From Alphaproteobacteria bacterium (GTDB lineage Bacteria; Pseudomonadota; Alphaproteobacteria; UBA2966), in the NCBI GenBank assembly GCA_021296255.1, contig JAGWAU010000044.1, positions 1 through 42,153 of the forward strand: 42,153 nt of DNA, written 5' to 3'. The notes below the pieces were generated by a model, which was not told the DNA's origin, searched no databases, and saw only the letters and a program-made list of their open reading frames with translations. The translations under genes were made by a program, and so were the position numbers. Below, one piece after another: positions 19,059 to 27,953 of this stretch. How positions within the stretch are numbered: position 1 is the stretch's first letter; each line of letters opens with the position of its first letter.

Positions 19059-19850
19059 TCAACAGGCGTCGACGGCACGCCGAGCGCAAACGTTTACGAG
19101 GTGCGCCCTGTAGTCCGCTTGAGCGTGGATGTCCGAGTTGAGACCATCCTCGGGGATTTTGATGTCTTTGATCGCATCGGACGAGAAGCTGCTGGCCAGC
19201 GCTTCTTCCATCTCACTGACGCGAAACACGCAAGGTGCGGCCCCCGTGACGGTCACTCGGACGCCGCCGCCTGTTTGGGCGACGAACACGCCGACGATGG
19301 CAAAACGGGAGGCGGGGTTCTTGAACTTGTAGTACGCCGCTTTGTTCGCCTTGGGGAAGCTCACCTCCGTGATAAGCTCGCCGTCGCTGAGCGCCGTCTC
19401 GAACATGCCGGTGAAAAAGTCGTCGCCGGCGATGTCGCGCTGGTCGGTCTTCACCGTGGCGCCGAGTCCCACCACGGCCGCAGGATAGTCGGCCGCCGGG
19501 TCGTTGTTGGCGATGGAGCCGCCGATGGTCCCCCGGGCCCGGACGTGCGGGTCGCCGATCCCGCTGGCGAGCGACGCCAATGCCGGAATTGTGTCCTGCA
19601 CGTCCTTCGACTCGGCCACGGTCGCATGGGTGGTCATGGCCTTGACCGTGACCCCGTCGTCCGAGGCCGAGATGCCCTGCAGGTTTGCGATACCCTGCAA
19701 ATCCACCAGATCGGAGGGTTTTGCCAAGCGCAGCTTCAGAGTCGGGATCAACGTGTGGCCTCCGGCCAGAAACTGGCCTTCGCCGGTGTCCCTCACCTTG
19801 CTGACCGCGTCCGCGACATCGGATGCGCGGTGGTACGTGAAGTCATACAT
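19059..19850 (-). CDS. coxM: Molybdenum hydroxylase FAD subunit, CoxM-like
   Basis: A 263-residue FAD-binding medium subunit that passes electrons from the iron-sulfur subunit to FAD and on to an acceptor. The FAD motifs of the CO-dehydrogenase/xanthine-oxidase family are AGGHTLIP at 29-36 and TIGGSIA at 108-114. The C-terminal CO_deh_flav_C domain follows from about residue 165. The start was set at ATG 19850, preceded by the strong site AAGGAGG eight bases upstream. It is 26 bases after coxL. The gene is slightly shorter than classical CoxM (about 285 residues). It ends the structural part of the operon. Confidence 0.93.
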   Translation of the reverse strand: MYDFTYHRASDVADAVSKVRDTGEGQFLAGGHTLIPTLKLRLAKPSDLVDLQGIANLQGISASDDGVTVKAMTTHATVAESKDVQDTIPALASLASGIGDPHVRARGTIGGSIANNDPAADYPAAVVGLGATVKTDQRDIAGDDFFTGMFETALSDGELITEVSFPKANKAAYYKFKNPASRFAIVGVFVAQTGGGVRVTVTGAAPCVFRVSEMEEALASSFSSDAIKDIKIPEDGLNSDIHAQADYRAHLVNVCARRAVDAC

Positions 19851-19876
19851 AGCTATTTCCTCCTTCTCCGCGCTGC

Positions 19877-22228
19877 CTAGGCCTGAGCCAGAGCTTGCCA
19901 CACCCGTTCGGGTGTCGCCGGCATGTCGATGTCTTCGGTGCTGAGAGCGTCGGTGATTGCATTGATCACGGCGGGTGGCGCGGCGATGGCGCCCACCTCG
20001 CCACAGCCCTTCACGCCCAAAGGATTGTGCGGACAGGGTGTCTCGTACATCTCGACATCGTAAGTCGGCACGTCGTCCGCCCGTGGCATGGTGTAGTCAT
20101 TGTAGGATCCGCTCACCAGCTGGCCGGTATCCCCGTCGTACACGCCGTTCTCGAGAAGGGCTTGTCCGATCCCCTGCGTGACGCCGCCGTGAACCTGACC
20201 TTCGACGATCATCGGATTGATGACCGTTCCGACATCGTCGACCGCCGAGAATTTGATGATCTCGACCTCGCCGGTATCCGGATCGACTTCGACCTCGCAG
20301 ATCTGCGTGCCCGCAGGGAAGGTGAAGTTGACGGGATCGTAAAACGCCGACTCTTCGAATCCCGGCTCCAGGCCCTCCGGATAGTTGTGCGGGACATAGG
20401 CCGCGAAGGCGATTTCGCCCATCGACATGCTCCGGTCGGTGCCTGCAACGCTGAAGGTGCCGCCGTCGTACTCGATGTCCGACTCCGAAGCCTCGAGCGC
20501 GTGGGCCGCGATCTTCTTGCCCTTCTCGATAAGCTTGTCGCACGCCGAGATGATGGCGGACCCGCCGACCGCGATCGACCGGGACCCGTAAGTACCCATG
20601 CCGAAGGGGCCCTTGTCCGTGTCGCCGTGGACGACCTCGACGTTCTCGAAATCGACACCAAGCTTGTCGGCCACCACTTGCGCGAAGGTCGTCTCGTGAC
20701 CCTGTCCGTGGGCATGGGATCCCGTGAACACCGTGACGCTGCCCGTGGGATTGAAGCGAACCTGCGCGCCTTCCCAAAGGCCGACGCCGGCGCCGAGCGA
20801 GCCCACCGCGGCGGATGGTGCGATTCCGCAGGCCTCGATGTAGCTCGAGAAGCCGATGCCGCGCAGCTTGCCGCGCGTATTGGCCTCCTCCCTGCGCTCG
20901 GCGAAGCCCCTGTAGTCCGCGATGTCACACGCCTTGTCCAGGACGGCTTCGTAACTGCCAGAGTCGTAGGCCAGCACCACCGGCGTGGTGTACGGGAAGG
21001 CGTCCGGCGGGATGAAGTTCTTCTTCCGAAGCTCCGCCGGATCGGTTCCCGTTTCGCGGGCGGCCACCTCGACCAGGCGTTCAAGGAGGTAAGTGGCCTC
21101 CGGCCGCCCGGCTCCCCGATAGGCATCCACCGGCGCCGTATTCGTGAAGAGTGCCTTCACGTTGCAATAGATCGCCGGCGTCGTGTACTGGCCCGCCAGA
21201 AGCGTGCCGTACAGGTACGTCGGTACGCACGAGGCGAACGTGGATAGGTAGGCGCCCATGCTGGCCTTGGTGCTGACGCGAAGGGCCGTGAACTTGCCGT
21301 CCGAGTCGAGCGCCAGTTCGGCCTTGGTCACATGGTCGCGTCCGTGCGCGTCGGACACGAACGACTCCGACCGGTCTGCCGTCCACTTTACGGGGCAGCC
21401 GACCTTCTTCGAGGCCCACGTGCAGACGGTTTCTTCGGCGTAGATGAAGATCTTGGAGCCGAATCCGCCACCGACGTCGGGGGCCACCACCCGGAGTTTG
21501 TGCTCCGGCGCGATGGCACAGAATGCCGACAACACCAAGCGCGCCACATGCGGGTTCTGACTGGTGGTGTAGAGCGTGAAGGCGTCGCTCGCCGGATCGT
21601 ACTCGCCGATCGCCGAACGTGGCTCGATCGCGTTCGGGATGAGCCGGTTGTTGACGATCTCGAGCGTCGTGACGTGCGCGGCGCTCTCGATCGCCTCGTC
21701 GACGGCCGCGGCGTCGCCCAGTTCCCAGTCGTAGCTCATGTTGCCGGGAATGTCGTCGTGGATCTGCGGCGTCCCGTCCGCATCGGCCTTGTCGGTATCG
21801 ACATTGGCGGGCAGGACGCCGTAGTCGACCTCGACCAGCTCTGCGGCATCGCGCGCCTCCGCGAGCGTATTCGCGATCACGATGGCCACATGATCGCCCA
21901 CGTAATTGACTTTGCCCTGGGCCAGGGCCGGGTGGGGCGGCGCTTTCATGTTCTCGCCGTTCCTGTCGGTGACCATCCAGCCGCAGATCAGGCCGCCGAC
22001 GCCGTCGGCCGCCAGATCGTCTCCGGTGAAGACGCCGACGACGCCCGATGCCTCGGCGGCCCTCGACGTGTCGATCTTCTCGATCCTGGCGTGGGCGTGG
22101 GGCGAGCGGACGAAAGTCGCGTACGCCTGTCCGGGCCGGTTGATGTCGTCTACGTAGTTGCCGCTCCCCCTGAGAAACCGCGCATCCTCCTTGCGGAGCG
22201 AGCGCGCGCCGATTCCATTCTCCGCCAT
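19877..22228 (-). CDS. coxL: Form II CO-dehydrogenase-type molybdenum hydroxylase large subunit
   Basis: A 783-residue catalytic subunit of the xanthine-oxidase family holding the molybdopterin cofactor. The active-site loop reads AYRGAGR at 369-375. That is the form II CoxL signature; form I enzymes, the proven CO oxidisers, have AYxCSFR, so the copper-binding cysteine is absent here. Other motifs are [22 protein letters not shown] and the catalytic glutamate E744 in [12 protein letters not shown]. Substrate is therefore uncertain: form II members are often annotated as CO dehydrogenases, but many probably hydroxylate other carbonyl or aromatic compounds. The start ATG lies one base after the coxS stop, so the two are translated together. 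Confidence 0.94.
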   Translation of the reverse strand: MAENGIGARSLRKEDARFLRGSGNYVDDINRPGQAYATFVRSPHAHARIEKIDTSRAAEASGVVGVFTGDDLAADGVGGLICGWMVTDRNGENMKAPPHPALAQGKVNYVGDHVAIVIANTLAEARDAAELVEVDYGVLPANVDTDKADADGTPQIHDDIPGNMSYDWELGDAAAVDEAIESAAHVTTLEIVNNRLIPNAIEPRSAIGEYDPASDAFTLYTTSQNPHVARLVLSAFCAIAPEHKLRVVAPDVGGGFGSKIFIYAEETVCTWASKKVGCPVKWTADRSESFVSDAHGRDHVTKAELALDSDGKFTALRVSTKASMGAYLSTFASCVPTYLYGTLLAGQYTTPAIYCNVKALFTNTAPVDAYRGAGRPEATYLLERLVEVAARETGTDPAELRKKNFIPPDAFPYTTPVVLAYDSGSYEAVLDKACDIADYRGFAERREEANTRGKLRGIGFSSYIEACGIAPSAAVGSLGAGVGLWEGAQVRFNPTGSVTVFTGSHAHGQGHETTFAQVVADKLGVDFENVEVVHGDTDKGPFGMGTYGSRSIAVGGSAIISACDKLIEKGKKIAAHALEASESDIEYDGGTFSVAGTDRSMSMGEIAFAAYVPHNYPEGLEPGFEESAFYDPVNFTFPAGTQICEVEVDPDTGEVEIIKFSAVDDVGTVINPMIVEGQVHGGVTQGIGQALLENGVYDGDTGQLVSGSYNDYTMPRADDVPTYDVEMYETPCPHNPLGVKGCGEVGAIAAPPAVINAITDALSTEDIDMPATPERVWQALAQA

Positions 22229-22229
22229 G

Positions 22230-22697
22230 TCAGCCTCCCATTGCCTGGCCGCCGGCGATGATCGCCTTGACGATATTGTGGTATCCCGTGCAGCGGCAGA
22301 GGTTTCCCTCGAGCTCGCGCCGAACCGTCTGTTCGTCCGGATTCGGGTTCTTGTTCACCAGGTCGATGGCGGCCATCACCATGCCGGGCGTGCAGAATCC
22401 GCACTGCAGGGCGTGATTGTCGCGGAAAGCCTCCTGCATGGGGTGAAGTTCACCGTTGGTTGCCAAGCCCTCGATGGTTGTCACGTCCGTGCCTTCCACC
22501 TGCAACGCGAGAGTGGTGCAGGACTTCACCGCATCGCCATTGATATGAACGACGCAGGCACCGCACTGGCTGGTATCGCAGCCGACGTGGGTGCCCGTAA
22601 GTCCAAGTTTTTCGCGAAGAAGTTGAACGAGTAAGGTGCGATTCTCGACCTCGGCCGATACCACCTTGCCGTTCACCGTAAGGGAAACGGTGGGCAT
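22230..22697 (-). CDS. coxS: Molybdenum hydroxylase [2Fe-2S] small subunit, CoxS-like
   Basis: A 155-residue iron-sulfur subunit with two [2Fe-2S] clusters. The plant-ferredoxin-type cluster is ligated by C40, C45, C48 and C60 and the second cluster by C99, C102, C134 and C136, in QCGFCTPG and NLCRCTGY. All eight ligands are present. It carries electrons from the molybdenum site in CoxL to FAD in CoxM. GGGAGGA precedes the ATG at good spacing. The gene is first in the coxSLM structural set and lies 181 bases after coxG, a gap that may hold its own promoter. Confidence 0.96.
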   Translation of the reverse strand: MPTVSLTVNGKVVSAEVENRTLLVQLLREKLGLTGTHVGCDTSQCGACVVHINGDAVKSCTTLALQVEGTDVTTIEGLATNGELHPMQEAFRDNHALQCGFCTPGMVMAAIDLVNKNPNPDEQTVRRELEGNLCRCTGYHNIVKAIIAGGQAMGG

Positions 22698-22780
22698 GTG
22701 ATCCTCCCTAGAACCCTTTGCAATTCGCCATGTGGAGTTGCGGCCGAGGCGGGCGCGTCGGCAGTTTCTCCCTGTACGGA

Positions 22781-22811
22781 ATAGTGTCCGACTCGGGCCG
22801 GGTCAGGTCAA
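22781..22811 (-). promoter_or_regulatory. Possible coxSLM promoter
   Basis: On the minus strand TTGACC (22811-22806) is followed after 19 bases by CACTAT (22786-22781), 84 bases before the coxS start. The -35 is good, but the spacing is long and the -10 is weak, so this is tentative. Nothing else was recognised in the coxG-coxS gap. Confidence 0.28.
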
Positions 22812-22878
22812 GGAATGAATCCGCCGGAACGTATCGGCCGGCATGCTCCTTCCGGTTTCGTCCCGCGAAGCGCGCCGG

Positions 22879-23463
22879 TTACGAAAAGACGACCAGCCCG
22901 ATTCCGACGATGACCAGGAGGCCGACCGCCCAGGCCCACGTGGGGATGCCGGACTCGGCCGCAGGTGCGGCCTCCACCGGTGCTTCAGCTGGAGCGGCAG
23001 CGGCCTTCTCTGCTGTCTCGCCGCTCGGGGCGACCTGTTCCACGAACGTCGCGAAGAAGTCGTCGGCCGTCTTCTTGGCCACGCCTTCGACGACGCGCGA
23101 GCCGATCTGCGCCATCTTGCCACCGACCGAGGCATTGGCTTCATAGCGCAACACGGTCCCGCCGTTCTCGCTGGTCAGCGAGACCTTGGCTCCGCCCTTG
23201 GCGAACCCGGCCGCGCCACCCTGGCCTTCGCCGGAAATGGTGTATCCGTTCGGCGGGTCGATGTCCGACAGCGTCACGCGGCCGTTAAACTTCGCCCGCA
23301 CTGGTCCTACCTTCGACATGACGGTCGCCCTGAACTCGGTATCGGAGACTTTTTCGAGCGTCTCGCAACCGGGAACGGAGGCCTTGAGCACTTCCGCGTC
23401 GTTGAGGGCTTCCCATATCTTCTCGCGAGGAGCGGGAATCGTGTATTCGCCGGTCATGTCCAT
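22879..23463 (-). CDS. coxG: CoxG, SRPBCC-fold membrane-anchored protein
   Basis: A 194-residue protein of the CO dehydrogenase subunit G family. Residues 1 to about 145 form a START/SRPBCC hydrophobic-pocket domain, starting MDMTGEYTIPAPREKIWEAL and containing VPGCETLEK. An alanine-proline-glutamate-rich linker follows, then a single C-terminal transmembrane segment, WAWAVGLLVIVGIGLVVF. CoxG is thought to bind the enzyme complex to the inner face of the cytoplasmic membrane, possibly with a quinone. GAAAGGGG lies upstream of the start. It is the first cox gene, 181 bases before coxS on the same strand. Confidence 0.93.
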   Translation of the reverse strand: MDMTGEYTIPAPREKIWEALNDAEVLKASVPGCETLEKVSDTEFRATVMSKVGPVRAKFNGRVTLSDIDPPNGYTISGEGQGGAAGFAKGGAKVSLTSENGGTVLRYEANASVGGKMAQIGSRVVEGVAKKTADDFFATFVEQVAPSGETAEKAAAAPAEAPVEAAPAAESGIPTWAWAVGLLVIVGIGLVVFS

Positions 23464-23552
23464 GATGATCCCCTTTCACGGCCGTTGTCGCGGGTGACCC
23501 TATCCCCGGCGTGGGCGCGCCGCAATACCGCGCCCGGATGCGGCGCGGCGGT

Positions 23553-23587
23553 TCCCCTCCCTGTCAGGGAAAGGGATAGGATGAGGG
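23553..23587. repeat. Possible intergenic REP-like sequence
   Basis: The stretch containing CCCTCCCTGTCAGGGAAAGGG then ATAGGATGAGGGTGA resembles dispersed intergenic repeats of the CCCTCACCC type seen in many proteobacteria, with an imperfect inner palindrome. Only one copy is in the window, so repeat status is by resemblance. Confidence 0.35.
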
Positions 23588-23590
23588 TGA

Positions 23591-23625
23591 CGGGAGCGGT
23601 TCCGGCCGAACCGGGACCGCTCCGG
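23591..23625 (-). terminator. Long GC hairpin between the SDR gene and coxG
   Basis: A 15-bp stem with one mismatch and one G-T pair encloses the 5-base loop CCGAA, starting five bases after the SDR stop. It is strong enough to end the SDR transcript, although no T-run follows. It contains the GAGCGGTTCCGG arm also seen at 3078-3102. Confidence 0.55.
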
Positions 23626-23630
23626 GCTTC

Positions 23631-24443
23631 TCAGGCCTGTTTCCCGCCCGCCGCGACGTCCCCGCGCACCTCCATGTATTCCTCGATCGACTGCGAGCCG
23701 ACCAGAAGGAAGCCGCCGTCCATGATGAGATCGATACCCGTGCACATACGGGATGCGGGGCTTGCCAGGAAGAGGGCGCCGTTGGCGATGTCCCGGGGGT
23801 CGACCCAGTCGCCGAGGGGAAAGCTCCTGGCGGCCCGGTCGATTTCCTCCCGGGTCATGGAACCGTGCACGAGCGGCGTGAGTGTCGGACCGGGACACAG
23901 GGCGTTGACCCGGATGCCGTACTGCGCCAGTTCGTAGGCCGACTGACGGGTGAGGCCGCGCACCGCCCACTTGGTCGAGGTGTAGTCCACGCCGCCGATC
24001 AGCGAGAACCGGTGGCCGGAGATGGAGCAGACGTTCACGATCGCCCCGCCGCCCCGCGCCTTGAGGTGCGGCAGCGCCACCCGGGTGCAGTCGAACACGG
24101 CGGTCAGGTTGATCGACATCGTGCGGTCCCAGTTCTCCGGCGGCATGTTGGCGATGGTGTGCCGCGTCACGACGCCCGCGTTGTTCACCAGGATATCGAT
24201 GCCGCCGAAGTGAGCGGCAACGGCATCGATCGTGGCCCCAATGCCGTTTCGGTCGGTCACGTCCGCCTTGAAGAACCTGCCCGCTTCTCCCAGTTCGTCG
24301 GCAACGGCTTGTCCCGCGTCTCCGTCGATATCGAGCACGGCCACCCGGCCGCCACCCTCGGCGATACCTCGGGCGGTGGCCGCGCCGATGCCTTTGCCCG
24401 CCCCCGTGATGACGGCAACCTTCTCTTCAAAGTCCCATTTCAT
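23631..24443 (-). CDS. Short-chain dehydrogenase/reductase
   Basis: A 270-residue classical SDR. The cofactor motif TGAGKGIG is at 13-20, D39 at the end of strand two suggests NAD, NNAG is at 87-90, and the catalytic residues are S140, Y154 and K158 in YTSTK. It oxidises or reduces an alcohol/carbonyl; the substrate cannot be assigned. It lies 26 bases after the last antiporter gene on the same strand and may be co-transcribed with it, and is separated from coxG by a long hairpin. The C-terminus is about 15 residues longer than usual, ending in a charged, glycine-rich tail. Confidence 0.92.
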   Translation of the reverse strand: MKWDFEEKVAVITGAGKGIGAATARGIAEGGGRVAVLDIDGDAGQAVADELGEAGRFFKADVTDRNGIGATIDAVAAHFGGIDILVNNAGVVTRHTIANMPPENWDRTMSINLTAVFDCTRVALPHLKARGGGAIVNVCSISGHRFSLIGGVDYTSTKWAVRGLTRQSAYELAQYGIRVNALCPGPTLTPLVHGSMTREEIDRAARSFPLGDWVDPRDIANGALFLASPASRMCTGIDLIMDGGFLLVGSQSIEEYMEVRGDVAAGGKQA

Positions 24444-24469
24444 GTCGTGATCCCGTTCCGAATCCGCCT

Positions 24470-26179
24470 CTAGACGTAGAAGGACGCGACCAGGAATGCG
24501 CCCAGCAGGATGGCGACCCAGAGCGCCGTCGCCCCGGTCGGCCAGGTGCGCGCCATGGCGCCTTCCGGCCCATGGTGGCGGGAGATTCCGTCCACGAGTT
24601 CCTTGAGTTGCGTCTTCGCGCCGTTCTTCAGGAGACCCGCCGCATGATCAACCCGGCGCAACACGGCGCCGACCGCAAGCGGGCCAAGGCGCCGATAGAG
24701 CCAGTCGGAGTCGAGGTTTGTCGACTTGAGCTCAGGAGGATAGACGCCTGTTCTGATGAGAACTGCGAAGGCAAGGGCGGAAAAGAGCAAGAGTTGAAGC
24801 TGGGTCAACACGTGCGTGGGCGTATAGGGCTGGAAATCCACCGGGAATGGCAGGATGCTGTACAGTACGTGTGGATACACGCCGATCCCAATGCACAAGG
24901 CGGCGGCAATTGCCATGGCGACGAGCATGTTTCGAGGTGCTTCTTCGCAGCGTTTTCCGGAGTCGTGGGCGAAGAACGCGAAGTACGGAATCTTGATGCC
25001 GGAATGGTGAAAAACGCCTGCACTGGCGAAGAGCAGGATCAGCCAAGTGATGAAATAACCGTTTTCCGCTGCCGCGGTAATGATCAGCGCCTTGGAGATG
25101 AAGCCACTGAAAAGGGGAAACGCCGAGATCGAGGCGGCGCCCACGATGCAGAATGTCGCCGTCCACGGCATCGACTTGTACAGTCCGCCAAGCTCGGAGC
25201 CCTTTATCGTGCCGACTCGATACAGCACCGCGCCCATCGACATGAACAACAGAGCCTTGTACAAAATGTGCGAAAAGGCATGTGAGATCGTTCCATTCAG
25301 GGCCATCTCCGTTCCGATGCCGATGCCCGTGACCATGAAGCCGAGCTGGTTGTTCAGGCTGTAAGCGAGCACCCGACGGAGATCGTTCTCGATCACTGCG
25401 TAGAATATCGGAAAGGCGGTCATTGTGGCGCCGATCCAGACGAGCATCTCCGTTCCCGCGTAACCCCGGGCCAAGGCATAGACGGCGAGTTTGGTTGTGA
25501 ATGCCGACAGAAATACGGTGCCCGTGACCGTCGCCTCTGGATAAGCATCCTGTAGCCAGTTGTGCAGCAACGGGAAAGCGCACTTGACCCCGAATGCGAT
25601 GAAAATCAACGTCGTCGCGGGGCTCACTATGCCGAGGTGTCCGAACTCCACCGAATTTGTGTCCAGATAGTGAAGGATGGTCCCGGCCAGCAAGAGCACG
25701 CCGGAGCCGATCTGGACGACCAGGTAGCGCATGCCCGCCCGGTAGGCACGGGGAGTTTGTCGTCCGAAGATCAAGAAAACCGAGGTGACCGCGGTGAGTT
25801 CCCAGAATACGAAAAGGGTTATGAGGTCACCGGCGAAAACGGCACCGATTGCAGACCCGGCGTATGTGAGCGCTGCCACATGTTCGAAGGCTCTCTTGAC
25901 GTGCAGCGCATAAATGACGCTGACAAAGGTCGCGATATAAAATATGTAGCCGAAAATCAACGCGATCTGGTCGACACGAAGTACTATGATTTCGAGGCTG
26001 AGAACGCTGGTTTGGACGTAGCTGCCGGTCTCCAGCGAAACGAGGTGGAGCAGGCCCACCACGGGAAGCATGAGCAGGTAGGCGTCGCGGAGGCGGCCGC
26101 GGAGAAGCGGAACAAGCCCCGCCCCGATGAGCAAAACGAAGCCGGGGGGGATGCTGTGAGCAAATTCGCTAGCGGTCAT
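24470..26179 (-). CDS. mnhD: Mrp/Mnh antiporter D-type subunit, third copy
   Basis: A 569-residue proton-conducting membrane protein of the NuoM/MrpD family, with about 14 transmembrane helices. The key buried residues are visible: E127 in LFVFWELTAVTSVFLIF and a lysine in AFGVKCAFPLLHNWL. It has a longer C-terminus than the other two copies, with a soluble loop then a last helix (LWVAILLGAFLVASFYV). The start ATG overlaps the end of the frameshifted small gene upstream, so the two were translationally coupled. It is the last gene of the antiporter operon. Confidence 0.9.
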   Translation of the reverse strand: MTASEFAHSIPPGFVLLIGAGLVPLLRGRLRDAYLLMLPVVGLLHLVSLETGSYVQTSVLSLEIIVLRVDQIALIFGYIFYIATFVSVIYALHVKRAFEHVAALTYAGSAIGAVFAGDLITLFVFWELTAVTSVFLIFGRQTPRAYRAGMRYLVVQIGSGVLLLAGTILHYLDTNSVEFGHLGIVSPATTLIFIAFGVKCAFPLLHNWLQDAYPEATVTGTVFLSAFTTKLAVYALARGYAGTEMLVWIGATMTAFPIFYAVIENDLRRVLAYSLNNQLGFMVTGIGIGTEMALNGTISHAFSHILYKALLFMSMGAVLYRVGTIKGSELGGLYKSMPWTATFCIVGAASISAFPLFSGFISKALIITAAAENGYFITWLILLFASAGVFHHSGIKIPYFAFFAHDSGKRCEEAPRNMLVAMAIAAALCIGIGVYPHVLYSILPFPVDFQPYTPTHVLTQLQLLLFSALAFAVLIRTGVYPPELKSTNLDSDWLYRRLGPLAVGAVLRRVDHAAGLLKNGAKTQLKELVDGISRHHGPEGAMARTWPTGATALWVAILLGAFLVASFYV

Positions 26180-26473
26180 CGCCGTAGTATGCCTCGTCCC
26201 GTTTTATGATCTTGCGCAACTCCTTTGCTGCCAACACGAGGCCGACGCACGCAACGAAACCGTACAGGCCGTAGAAGGCGAACAGGGCTTCCACCGAGAA
26301 AACACAAGCAGGTCGGCCGCAGCGACAAGCGCGCACAGCAGGCAAGTTCCGTAGAACACTTTGTCCACGTTCTTTGATTGGTCCAGCCAGTACTCTCTCT
26401 CGCTGGAGGGTTTGGCGGGATGACCGGGTGCCTCCGGCGGCGTACCCGCAGATTTCGGCGTTCCCTGTGTCAC
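26169..26473 (-). pseudogene. Small two-helix membrane protein of the antiporter operon, frameshifted
   Basis: From GTG 26473 (after GAGGTGA at good spacing) the frame reads a soluble N-terminus, then SEREYWLDQSKNVDKVFYGT and a first helix ending ADLLVF. There the frame is lost. The next frame continues with SVEALFAFYGLYGFVACVGL, then VLAAKELRKIIKRDEAYYG, to a stop that overlaps the start of the third mnhD. The two parts together match small proteins usually found beside Mrp-type operons. One base inserted in the TTTT run near 26300 would restore a 101-residue protein. This is therefore a one-base deletion, a sequencing error or a slippage site. Its biochemical function is unknown. Confidence 0.75.
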
Positions 26474-26480
26474 GGGATAC

Positions 26481-27953
26481 TCACCTCGTTGTGATGACAA
26501 TCGGTTCAAGCAAGACGTACAGGGGGTCGGCGAAAAAGAACAGCAGCACCGAACCCGCAGCCGTGACGCAAATGGAGGCGAGACAGGCTAGGGGCGCTTC
26601 GTTGAATGAAATATGCTGACCCGGAGCGTTCGGGGGCGGCAAAAAGAATGCGCGGACCACCGGAGGCAGAAGATACGCCACGTTGAGAAGAGTGCTCAGC
26701 ATCAGCACACCTACGAAGACGTACTGGTCAGATCTGGCAGCGCCCAGTGCCAGAAGGAATTTGCTCCAAGAGCCACCTAGCGGCGGCAATCCAATCACGC
26801 TTAGTGCACCAATGAGGAAGGCGAACATGGTAATGGGCATCACGCGGCCAATGCCGTCGAGGTCGCTGACGTTGGTCTTGTGAGCCGCCACCAGAATCGC
26901 ACCGGCGCAGAAAAACAGGGTGATCTTGCCGAACGCATGCATAGCGATGTGCATGCCGCCTCCGATCACGCTGATCTCGTTGACGAGCATACCTCCGAGT
27001 ACGACGTAGGAAAGCTGGCTGACCGTTGAATAGGCAAGACGCCGCTTCAGGTTGTCTTCTCTGATTGCGATGAGCGAGGCGGCGATGATGGTGAACGCGG
27101 CAACGTATAGCAGGAGGTCTTTGGCATGAACATCGGCCAACAAATCGATCCCGAAGACATAGACCGTGACCTTGAGCACGGTGAACACGCCGGCTTTGAC
27201 GACTGCCACCGCGTGCAGTAAGGCGCTGACGGGAGTGGGAGCGACCATGGCCGCGGGCAGCCAGCGGTGAAATGGCATGAGCGCCGCTTTGCCAATCCCG
27301 AACATGTACAGGAGCAGAAGAATTCCGATCAACGTCGGACTGACCTTGTCCTCGAAAATGCCGCCTACCGTGAAGTCGAGCGTGCCGGTGATGGACCACG
27401 TCCACACGATGGCGAGGAGCTGGAAGCCGATGGAGGTGAACAGCAATAGCCCGAGGTAGGTGCGCCCGCCCCGCCGGGCCTCATCGGTTCCGTGGTGCGT
27501 CACCAGCGGATAGGTGGACAGGGTCAGCACCTCGTAAAAGATGAACAGGGTGAACATGTTGGCGGCGAAGGCCACGCCGATGGCGCTCGAAATCGCGATC
27601 GCGAAGCAGACGTAGAACCGGGTCTGGTTCTCCTCGTGGTGTCCGCGCATGTACCCGATGGAGTAGACCGACGTGACGATCCACAGGAAGCTCGCCACGA
27701 GAGCGAACACCATGCCCAGCGGTTCGGCCTCGAGGCTGATGGAGATGCCCGGGATGATCTCCCACAGAGTGGTGCCCGGACGCTCGCCCGCCATCACCGG
27801 CTCGAGCAGCGGCAGCACGAGGATGAAAAGCGCCACGGCGGTTGCCAGGGTGGCCGTCTCCCGCCGGTTGGGATGACGGTGGGACGCGGCGATCAGCACG
27901 GCCCCCGCCAGAGGCGCCAGGACCGCGACGACCATGGCCAGTTCGCTGGTCAT
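26481..27953 (-). CDS. mnhD: Mrp/Mnh antiporter D-type subunit, second copy
   Basis: A 490-residue NuoM/MrpD-family proton-pumping subunit with about 14 helices. Key buried residues are E141 in LFIFYEVLTLSTYPLV and the lysine in GIGKAALMPFHRWL. SVYSIGYMRG resembles the NuoL/MrpA side of the family, so this copy may take the place of the missing MrpA N-terminal domain; that is inference. The start was set at ATG 27953, overlapping the stop of the preceding mnhD copy as ATGA. The open frame runs far upstream, but that part is an arginine-rich reading of the neighbour. It is part of the Mrp operon. Confidence 0.91.
   Translation of the reverse strand: MTSELAMVVAVLAPLAGAVLIAASHRHPNRRETATLATAVALFILVLPLLEPVMAGERPGTTLWEIIPGISISLEAEPLGMVFALVASFLWIVTSVYSIGYMRGHHEENQTRFYVCFAIAISSAIGVAFAANMFTLFIFYEVLTLSTYPLVTHHGTDEARRGGRTYLGLLLFTSIGFQLLAIVWTWSITGTLDFTVGGIFEDKVSPTLIGILLLLYMFGIGKAALMPFHRWLPAAMVAPTPVSALLHAVAVVKAGVFTVLKVTVYVFGIDLLADVHAKDLLLYVAAFTIIAASLIAIREDNLKRRLAYSTVSQLSYVVLGGMLVNEISVIGGGMHIAMHAFGKITLFFCAGAILVAAHKTNVSDLDGIGRVMPITMFAFLIGALSVIGLPPLGGSWSKFLLALGAARSDQYVFVGVLMLSTLLNVAYLLPPVVRAFFLPPPNAPGQHISFNEAPLACLASICVTAAGSVLLFFFADPLYVLLEPIVITTR

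Noticed and set aside
19895..21247. A 450-codon plus-strand frame
   Set aside because: It lies opposite coxL and shows no domain of its own; coxL is certain.
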